5,180 bases of DNA from an uncultured Candidatus Saccharibacteria bacterium. GTDB taxonomy: Bacteria > Patescibacteriota > Saccharimonadia > Saccharimonadales > Saccharimonadaceae. The translations under genes and the position numbers were made by a program. The notes under the pieces were generated by a model, which saw only the letters and a program-made list of their open reading frames with translations, made no database searches and had not been told where the DNA came from. The stretch spans positions 1 through 5,180 of the forward strand of contig CALHIA010000115.1 of the NCBI GenBank assembly GCA_938030585.1. Direction: 5' to 3'. Positions 1 to 4,418 of the stretch are shown one piece after another; position 1 is the stretch's first letter, and each line of letters starts with the position of its first letter.

Positions 1-5
1 GAAAA

Positions 6-410
6 TCAAAGAAAAAGAAGCAAAATCAGCTGTTTAAAGGCTGATTTTTTTGTGCGAAAGGCTTTTATTGTAGCATTTTCTGTTGGTTTTTGGGTATTCT
101 CCTCGTGTAATTTAGTCTCAGTTTTTAGGTTGGATATCCCACCCAGTGGAACTTTTTTCTCTCTGTTATTAGCAAAATTTTTTTCCTCATGCATACCGAG
201 ATATTGTTTCATCGGCGTAGCCTCGCGCTTCATCGGTTGACGTAGTTTTTCGCCTGGAGAAACTAATTTTACTGGTTGTTTATTCGTTACAAAACGAGAA
301 GAATTTTTATTCGACAAAAACTCGTGCATGGAATTAGTTTTATTCGCCGCAGTTTGTTTGGCATTATTTTTTATGTTCGCACTTTTTAAATTGGATTTTG
401 AGTCTGTCAC
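6..410 (-). CDS. Small Lys/Asn-rich hypothetical protein (134 aa)
   Basis: I do not recognise this protein. I chose the GTG start at 410-408 because GGAGGG (420-415) lies 4 bases upstream and an extended -10 promoter (449-441) lies above that. A GTG four codons earlier (422-420) also keeps the frame open, but it overlaps this Shine-Dalgarno. The product is hydrophilic, rich in Lys, Asn, Thr and Glu, basic overall, with no signal peptide and no real membrane segment. Only its last eight or so residues (QLILLLFL) are hydrophobic, too few to span a membrane. It looks largely disordered. The gene is more AT-rich than its neighbours and uses ATA and AGA codons. Oddly, its final codons run through the terminator hairpin at 22-51, and the TGA stop (8-6) lies beyond it. 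The promoter, Shine-Dalgarno and a clean 134-codon frame argue that it is a gene; the lack of a recognisable family leaves doubt. Confidence 0.55.
   Translation of the reverse strand: MTDSKSNLKSANIKNNAKQTAANKTNSMHEFLSNKNSSRFVTNKQPVKLVSPGEKLRQPMKREATPMKQYLGMHEEKNFANNREKKVPLGGISNLKTETKLHEENTQKPTENATIKAFRTKKSAFKQLILLLFL
22..51 (+). terminator. Intrinsic terminator, possibly bidirectional
   Basis: A perfect 9-bp stem pairs AAAATCAGC (22-30) with GCTGATTTT (40-48) around a 9-base loop, and the T-tract runs from 45 to 51. On the + strand this is a standard rho-independent terminator, presumably for a rightward gene ending left of the window. Read leftward, the same stem is followed by a T-rich but interrupted tract, so it may also stop the small leftward gene whose last codons cover it. 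Confidence 0.75.
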
Positions 411-414
411 GCAG

Positions 415-420
415 CCCTCC
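415..420 (-). promoter_or_regulatory. Shine-Dalgarno of the small leftward gene
   Basis: On the minus strand GGAGGG is followed by CTGC and then GTG. This match with normal spacing decides the start of the 134-aa protein at 410 instead of the in-frame GTG at 422. Confidence 0.65.
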
Positions 421-440
421 ACTTATTTGTTCAGAATTTA

Positions 441-449
441 ATTATAACA
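441..449 (-). promoter_or_regulatory. Extended -10 promoter for the small leftward gene
   Basis: The minus strand reads TGTTATAAT, a perfect TATAAT with the extended TGn element. No good -35 box is visible at 16-18 bp. Transcription should start near 434, giving a leader of about 24 nt that contains the GGAGGG site. Confidence 0.6.
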
Positions 450-459
450 CAAGAAAAAA

Positions 460-468
460 TGTTAAAAT
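460..468 (+). promoter_or_regulatory. Extended -10 promoter for tyrS (probable leaderless start)
   Basis: The + strand reads TGTTAAAAT: the TGn extension plus TAAAAT, one mismatch from consensus. Six bases separate it from the ATG at 475, so the expected transcription start falls on or beside the start codon. No Shine-Dalgarno lies between promoter and ATG, and no convincing -35 box is seen. It is back to back with the leftward promoter; their -10 elements are only about 13 bp apart. Confidence 0.55.
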
Positions 469-474
469 ATACTT

Positions 475-1767
475 ATGAAATTATCCGAAGAACTCATCTG
501 GCGTGGTTTCGCCGCCGAAAATAGCTTTACTAATCCTTCCGAACTTGATGAAAAAGCAAATAAACGCTTCTATTTTGGTGCCGACCCTTCAGCTGACTCT
601 TTAACTATTGGTAATCTTGCCGCTCTCATGATGTGTGCCTGTTTTGTACGTCATGGTTACGAGCCAACCCTTCTAGTTGGTGGTGCTACTGGTCAAATTG
701 GTGACCCTAAGGAAAATGGTGAACGCGAATTGAAACCTCTCGAAGAAGTTGCGCATAATAAGGAATGCATTCGTCGTCAAATGGCTAATGTAATTAGTTT
801 TGATGGTGCTGCCGATACGCGAAATGATGGCGACCCAGATAATGACCACTATGAATTACGCCTAGTCGATAACTATGATTGGTTTAAAAACATTAATTTC
901 TTAGATTTTTTGCGTGAAGTCGGTAAAAACTTCTCCATGACGCAGCTTCTCGATCGTAAATTTATCCAAAATCGCATCGGCGAAGGCGGCTCTGGCATTT
1001 CTTATGCGGAATTTTCTTACTCATTGATTCAGGGTTATGATTTTCTTCACCTCTATCGTCATTATGGCATTGACCTGCAACTTTGTGGGGCTGATCAGTT
1101 TGGAAATGCTTCCTCTGGTGTTCATCTGATTAAACGCCTCGAAGGTGGTCGCGCCGATGTTTGGTCTACTCCTCTGGTGATTGATCCGGTGACTGGTCGT
1201 AAATTTGGTAAATCCGAAGGGAATGCGATCTGGCTTGCCAGCCAGGATAGTGGTTCTGGTAATTACACCTCCATCTTTGATTTTTATCAATTCTGGCTCA
1301 ATCAATCTGATCAGGCTGTCGAGTCTTTGATTAAAATCTACACGGTTCTATCGAAAGATGAAATCGATCAAATTCTGGCCGAACATCAGGTTCATCCCGA
1401 ACTTCGCATCGCTCAAAAGGCCCTTGCTCGTGGTGCGACTGAGGTGGTCCATGGTAAATCTTCTGCTACCGCGGTGATTACTCTCACTGAATTACTCTTC
1501 GGTGGTCGTAAGGTGGAGACTCTTTCTGAATCGGAAATCGAAAGCATCACTATCCTCCTGCCACATTTGAATCTTGATGGCAGCGAAATTAATTTAATTG
1601 ACGCTCTCGTTGAGCTTGGTTTGGTGAGCTCTCGTTCTGAAGCTAAAACTTTGATCTTAGGTAATGCTATCTCTGTAAATAATCAGAAAATTCAAGACCC
1701 ATCCTATCAAATTTCTTCCTTCGCTATTTTAAAGCGTGGCAAAAATAAATTCGCCATTGTCAAATAA
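475..1767 (+). CDS. tyrS: Tyrosyl-tRNA synthetase
   Basis: Class I aminoacyl-tRNA synthetase that charges tRNA-Tyr with tyrosine using ATP in the cytoplasm. At 430 aa it is full length for the bacterial family (E. coli about 424). The Rossmann domain opens with YFGADPSADS (33-42) and then the ATP-binding signature, here TIGN (44-47) in place of HIGH. LVGGATGQIGDP (67-78) and NYDWF (133-137) are typical of TyrRS. Tyrosine-pocket residues Tyr182, Gln186 and Asp189 (SYSLIQGYDF) are intact, and GADQFGN (205-211) follows. KFGKS (243-247) is the KMSKS loop. The C-terminal S4 RNA-binding domain spans about 372-430. An acidic insertion (about 111-127) precedes NYDWF. The ATG at 475 is the natural start, but it has no Shine-Dalgarno and the promoter abuts it, so initiation is probably leaderless. 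No T-box leader is possible in such a short upstream region. The TIGN variant also occurs in TrpRS; the S4 domain and the pocket residues make TyrRS the right call. Confidence 0.96.
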   Translation: MKLSEELIWRGFAAENSFTNPSELDEKANKRFYFGADPSADSLTIGNLAALMMCACFVRHGYEPTLLVGGATGQIGDPKENGERELKPLEEVAHNKECIRRQMANVISFDGAADTRNDGDPDNDHYELRLVDNYDWFKNINFLDFLREVGKNFSMTQLLDRKFIQNRIGEGGSGISYAEFSYSLIQGYDFLHLYRHYGIDLQLCGADQFGNASSGVHLIKRLEGGRADVWSTPLVIDPVTGRKFGKSEGNAIWLASQDSGSGNYTSIFDFYQFWLNQSDQAVESLIKIYTVLSKDEIDQILAEHQVHPELRIAQKALARGATEVVHGKSSATAVITLTELLFGGRKVETLSESEIESITILLPHLNLDGSEINLIDALVELGLVSSRSEAKTLILGNAISVNNQKIQDPSYQISSFAILKRGKNKFAIVK

Positions 1768-1772
1768 TCGAC

Positions 1773-1796
1773 AAATCAGCTTTTTCCATTGATTTT
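1773..1796 (+). terminator. Weak possible tyrS terminator
   Basis: AAATCA (1773-1778) can pair with TGATTT (1790-1795) just after the tyrS stop, followed by a short T-run. The stem has a single G-C pair and an 11-base loop, so it is weak. Its 3' arm overlaps a candidate -35 box for recA. Read-through from tyrS into recA is quite possible. Confidence 0.3.
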
Positions 1797-1823
1797 ACTT
1801 CTCGACTAGCGTATTCTTAAAAT
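1789..1823 (+). promoter_or_regulatory. Probable recA promoter region
   Basis: Two overlapping sigma-70-like arrangements are visible: TTGATT (1789-1794) with 17 bp to TATTCT (1812-1817), and TTTACT (1794-1799) with 18 bp to TAAAAT (1818-1823). Each -35 box matches consensus at 4 of 6 positions. Either would start transcription near 1824-1830 and give a recA leader of about 125 nt. The sequence does not decide between them. Confidence 0.45.
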
Positions 1824-1873
1824 AGAAAAAGTGAGGTAAGGTTTATTTTTCCGAGATGTAAGGAGAATATCAC

Positions 1874-1888
1874 ATGTGTACCCATTAA
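1874..1888 (+). CDS. Candidate four-codon leader ORF upstream of recA (MCTH)
   Basis: ATG TGT ACC CAT TAA is preceded by AAGGAG (1860-1865) at 8 bases, ideal Shine-Dalgarno spacing. It lies in the untranslated leader of recA, 65 bases before the recA start, and its stop is 4 bases before an inverted repeat. A ribosome terminating here would cover the 5' arm of that repeat. This suggests a translated regulatory mini-ORF rather than a functional peptide. The motif could arise by chance in a purine-rich leader, so confidence is modest. Confidence 0.35.
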   Translation: MCTH

Positions 1889-1892
1889 ATTC

Positions 1893-1911
1893 TCGTTCAA
1901 AGAACGATTTT
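1893..1911 (+). promoter_or_regulatory. Inverted repeat / attenuator-like hairpin in the recA leader
   Basis: TCGTTC (1893-1898) and GAACGA (1902-1907) are perfect 6-bp arms around AAA, followed directly by TTTT (1908-1911). As RNA it would form a short hairpin with a weak U-tract, like a leaky attenuator. As DNA it could be an operator for a dimeric repressor. It is not a Bacillus-type LexA box: that is GAAC-N4-GTTC, whereas here the half-sites are in the opposite order with a 3-bp spacer. Confidence 0.4.
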
Positions 1912-1929
1912 ACAGAGTAATTTTACAGA
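1907..1929 (+). repeat. Tandem-type direct repeat of ATTTTACAGA
   Basis: The 10-mer ATTTTACAGA occurs at 1907-1916 and 1920-1929, separated by GTA (13-bp period), just before the recA ribosome-binding site. Each copy contains TTTACA, which resembles a -35 box, but no good -10 box lies at the right distance before the start codon. The role is unknown. Confidence 0.5.
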
Positions 1930-1944
1930 AATTCGATAAATAAC

Positions 1945-1949
1945 GGAGG
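1945..1949 (+). promoter_or_regulatory. recA Shine-Dalgarno
   Basis: GGAGG is followed by AATT and then the ATG at 1954, a strong site that fixes the recA start. It contrasts with tyrS, which has none. GAATT (1949-1953) could pair with AATTC (1930-1934), placing most of the site in a loop, but this stem has only five weak pairs. Confidence 0.85.
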
Positions 1950-1953
1950 AATT

Positions 1954-2976
1954 ATGGTCAAAGAAAAAGAAACTAAAAAAACTGATGCTGAAAACGGAAA
2001 ATCCGAAGCCTTAAAACTTGCTATTGCTCAAATCACCAAGCAATTTGGTGATGGCTCTATTATGAAATTGGGCGATAATCGCAATATCGATGTTGAACTT
2101 TTGAAGTCAGGTTCACTTTCGCTTGATTTAGCTCTTGGTGGTGGTTACCCTAAGGGCCGTATTATTGAAATCTACGGCCCAGAATCTTCAGGTAAGACTA
2201 CCTTGGCATTGCACGCCATTGCTGAAATTCAAAAAACTGGTGGCCAGGCTGCCTTCATCGATGCGGAGCATGCTCTTGATCCATCTTATGCTAAGCGTAT
2301 CGGTGTTGACGTGGACAATCTTTTGATTTCTCAGCCAGATAATGGTGAACAAGCTCTCGAAATTTGTGAAACCCTCGTCCGCTCAAATGCCGTCGATCTC
2401 ATCGTGGTCGACTCAGTCGCAGCTCTCGTTCCACAGGCTGAAATTGATGGCGATATGGGTGATGCTCAGATGGGTCTTCAAGCTCGTTTGATGTCCCAAG
2501 CCATGCGTAAGCTCACTGCCATTATCTCTAAGTCCAAGGCCACTGTCATCTTCATCAACCAGATTCGTATGAAGATTGGCGTGATGTTCGGTAACCCTGA
2601 AACTACCACTGGTGGTAATGCTTTGAAGTTTTACGCTTCTGTCCGTATTGATATTCGCCGCATTGGTCAGATCAAAGACGGTGAAAATATCATCGGTAAC
2701 CGCACTAAGATTAAGGTGGTGAAGAATAAGATTGCCGCCCCATTCCGCTCTGCCGAATTTGACATTATGTATAACGAAGGTGTTTCCAAGGTTGGTGACG
2801 TACTCGATCTCGCTGTACAATATGGTGTCTTCGATAAGGCTGGTGCCTTTATTAAGTACAACGGTGAAACTATTGGCCAAGGTCGTGAAGCTGTGAAGCG
2901 CGTACTTAAAGAAAAGCCAGAGTTCTTCGCTGAAATTGAACAAAAAGTTCGCGAAAAAGCTGAAGCGAGCGAATAG
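1954..2976 (+). CDS. recA: Recombinase A
   Basis: ATP-dependent DNA recombinase that forms filaments on single-stranded DNA, pairs homologous DNA and, where LexA exists, promotes its self-cleavage. At 340 aa it is close to normal length (E. coli about 353). Key elements are all present, offset by nine residues from E. coli: Walker A GPESSGKT (75-82), catalytic Glu105 in DAEHALDP, Walker B LIVVDS (149-154, Asp153), loop L1 at about 163-181 (EIDGDMGDAQMGLQARLMSQ region), Gln203 in NQIR, loop L2 at about 204-219 with Phe212, and VKNKIAAPF (256-264) at the subunit interface. The N-terminal helix (about 16-40) is Lys-rich, as is usual. The C-terminal tail is short and mixed in charge, lacking the long acidic tail of E. 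coli RecA that tempers DNA binding. A strong GGAGG and ATG fix the start. It is followed by recX with a one-base overlap, so both are probably co-transcribed. Whether this organism has LexA cannot be told from the window. Confidence 0.98.
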   Translation: MVKEKETKKTDAENGKSEALKLAIAQITKQFGDGSIMKLGDNRNIDVELLKSGSLSLDLALGGGYPKGRIIEIYGPESSGKTTLALHAIAEIQKTGGQAAFIDAEHALDPSYAKRIGVDVDNLLISQPDNGEQALEICETLVRSNAVDLIVVDSVAALVPQAEIDGDMGDAQMGLQARLMSQAMRKLTAIISKSKATVIFINQIRMKIGVMFGNPETTTGGNALKFYASVRIDIRRIGQIKDGENIIGNRTKIKVVKNKIAAPFRSAEFDIMYNEGVSKVGDVLDLAVQYGVFDKAGAFIKYNGETIGQGREAVKRVLKEKPEFFAEIEQKVREKAEASE

Positions 2977-3836
2977 TGTCCGCCCTTTCTCTGGAAACTT
3001 TTCAGAAGATTTCGCAACTCAAACCCGGTGTTAAAGACACAAATCGTATTAATATTTTTGTTAATCATAAATTTTTGTGCTCGCTCAGTTTCAAAGTTTT
3101 TTCTGAGCAAAACCTCAAAGTCGGCGATGTGCTCACGGAAGAACGTATCGCCGAACTGGTTGCGCTTTCTTCACTGGATAAACTCTATCAATCTACTCTA
3201 GAGTATTGTCTGTCGCGTCCACATTCTGAAAAGGAAATTCGCGACTACTTGCATCGCAAGCAACTGCGTCGTCGTCAGTCACAGATAAAGTATGATAACT
3301 TCAAAAAACGTCTAGCCGAGGACGAGGAGTATCGTACTAAGATTCAAGAGTTGCGAAAAAATGTTCGCACCCAAAATGAAAAGATTCGCGAAATTGATTT
3401 TACAGAAAATAATACCTATGAATATACCGGTCGTAAATCTCTTAATCTTCCTACCAAGCCTGGCGTAGAGATTACGGAAACTCAGATTAATCTCGTAGTC
3501 GAGCGTTTGAAGCAGGAGAAATTTCTTTCCGATTACAACTTTACGCGTTTTTATATCGATAATCGCAACCAAAGTAAGGGAATTAGTCGCAAAAAACTAT
3601 TCTACGAACTTAAAAGCAAGGGAATCTCTGAATCTCTGGTGCGCGAAGTTTTCGAGAGTGACGAACTTTTCTCTCAGCGCGAAGATGACACGGAAATTGA
3701 CAAAATGATCGAAAAGAAATTGCGTCGTCCGATTACCCGAGAAAAACTAATGGCCTATCTTGTTCGCCAAGGGTTTTCTTATGATTTGATTAAATCTAAA
3801 CTTTCAGTAATCGACACTGAAAATCTTCAAGATTAA
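2976..3836 (+). CDS. recX: RecX-family regulator of RecA
   Basis: RecX proteins bind in the groove of RecA filaments and inhibit or remodel them. The start is GTG at 2976, which shares its G with the recA TAG stop (TAGTG). No strong Shine-Dalgarno precedes it, so translation probably depends on ribosomes finishing recA. At 286 aa it is long for the family. Residues about 20-62 (NRINIFVNHKFLCSLSF onward) form the small N-terminal domain seen in Bacillus-type RecX. Three-helix RecX repeats follow: one at about 72-100 (CLSRPHSEKEIRDYLHRK), a second at about 168-226 (RLKQEKFLSDYNFTRFYI and KGISRKKLFYELKSKGI), and a third at about 238-276 (RRPITREKLMAYLVRQGF). Between the first and second lies an unusual segment, about 101-165, very rich in Lys, Arg and Glu, likely helical or coiled coil and then Asn/Thr-rich. 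The family call rests on the repeat motifs plus the recA linkage. Confidence 0.9.
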   Translation: MSALSLETFQKISQLKPGVKDTNRINIFVNHKFLCSLSFKVFSEQNLKVGDVLTEERIAELVALSSLDKLYQSTLEYCLSRPHSEKEIRDYLHRKQLRRRQSQIKYDNFKKRLAEDEEYRTKIQELRKNVRTQNEKIREIDFTENNTYEYTGRKSLNLPTKPGVEITETQINLVVERLKQEKFLSDYNFTRFYIDNRNQSKGISRKKLFYELKSKGISESLVREVFESDELFSQREDDTEIDKMIEKKLRRPITREKLMAYLVRQGFSYDLIKSKLSVIDTENLQD

Positions 3837-3851
3837 AATCAAACCTTTTGG

Positions 3852-4418
3852 CTAGTCATTTTGGCGGAATGGGTTAACGAAATTCGGCACGAACTCTTCC
3901 TGCTCTAGTTTTTCGCGCCCCTTTTGCTTAGCTAGTTCGTCTTTTACGATGATTGCCTCATCATTGATCTCTAGAATTTCTGAGCGATTAATTATCAGCT
4001 CTGGGTCGATAAATGATTTCAGGATTGGACGCTTGACGATTAGCTGCTGAATATAAAAATCGTTTACATCGACCGTGTAATCTATTACTGTCCCTACGCT
4101 ATTCTTGCTTTGGGTCTTTACCTTGAAGTTGATTGGCTGAAAATTCAGTTTCACCATTTCATCGATTTTTACTACATCCCCCACGTTTAGTAGCTCTTCG
4201 TCTGAATCAATAATCATTCCGAGGTGAGAAAATTCTCGTACACTACGGACATCCAAAATCGCTCCCGAGTCAAAGCTCACAGTATTTTTATTAAGGAAAA
4301 ATCCCAAAATCTTCAAATCATTCGGATCGACAATGATTGATTCAATCGTGCTGATCACCCCACCGGATCTTAAGCTTAAGATGCGAAATCCGATTAATTT
4401 TGAAGCATCTAAAATCAT
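3852..4418 (-). CDS. Two-domain PRC-barrel protein
   Basis: Soluble 188-aa protein with two PRC-barrel-like beta domains. The first spans about 5-86 (KLIGFRILSLRSGGVIS, with IIVDPNDLKILGFFL). The second spans about 95-160 (NSVGTVIDYTVDVNDFYIQQLIV, ending EINDEAIIVKD). A charged tail (161-175) and a short FVPNFVNPF stretch end the protein. PRC barrels occur in the ribosome-maturation factor RimM, the photosynthetic reaction-centre H subunit and many small proteins of unknown role; they usually bind other proteins or RNA. Nothing here narrows that, and there is no RimM N-terminal domain. There is no signal peptide or membrane segment. The ATG overlaps the TGA of the upstream HAD gene (ATGA, 4418-4415) and has its own GGGAG (4427-4423), so the two are translated from one message. 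It converges on recX with a 15-bp gap. I am confident of the fold and ignorant of the function. Confidence 0.85.
   Translation of the reverse strand: MILDASKLIGFRILSLRSGGVISTIESIIVDPNDLKILGFFLNKNTVSFDSGAILDVRSVREFSHLGMIIDSDEELLNVGDVVKIDEMVKLNFQPINFKVKTQSKNSVGTVIDYTVDVNDFYIQQLIVKRPILKSFIDPELIINRSEILEINDEAIIVKDELAKQKGREKLEQEEFVPNFVNPFRQND

Noticed and set aside
52..240. A rightward 62-codon frame whose start resembles a lipoprotein signal (hydrophobic stretch then Cys)
   Set aside because: It begins at a GTG directly after the terminator T-tract, has no Shine-Dalgarno, and lies antisense to the better-supported leftward gene. The hydrophobicity follows from the A-rich (Lys/Asn) codons on the opposite strand.
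1021..1305. Leftward 94-codon frame inside tyrS
   Set aside because: It is antisense to an unambiguous TyrRS coding region, with no promoter or ribosome-binding site.
1856..1861. ATG TAA start-stop minimal ORF in the recA leader
   Set aside because: The nearest purine-rich Shine-Dalgarno-like stretch ends about 15 bases upstream, too far for initiation, so chance is the best explanation.
1871..1878. CACATGTG palindrome as a protein-binding site
   Set aside because: An 8-bp palindrome is expected by chance at this scale and it coincides with the mini-ORF start codon.
2413..3110. Leftward frames of 176 and 147 codons antisense to recA and the start of recX
   Set aside because: Both mirror strongly conserved RecA coding sequence and have no recognisable domain or start signal.
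3822..3840. Possible small hairpin (AATCT/AGATT) at the end of recX as a terminator
   Set aside because: Only five weak pairs and no T-run on the + strand; the leftward T-run is short and interrupted.
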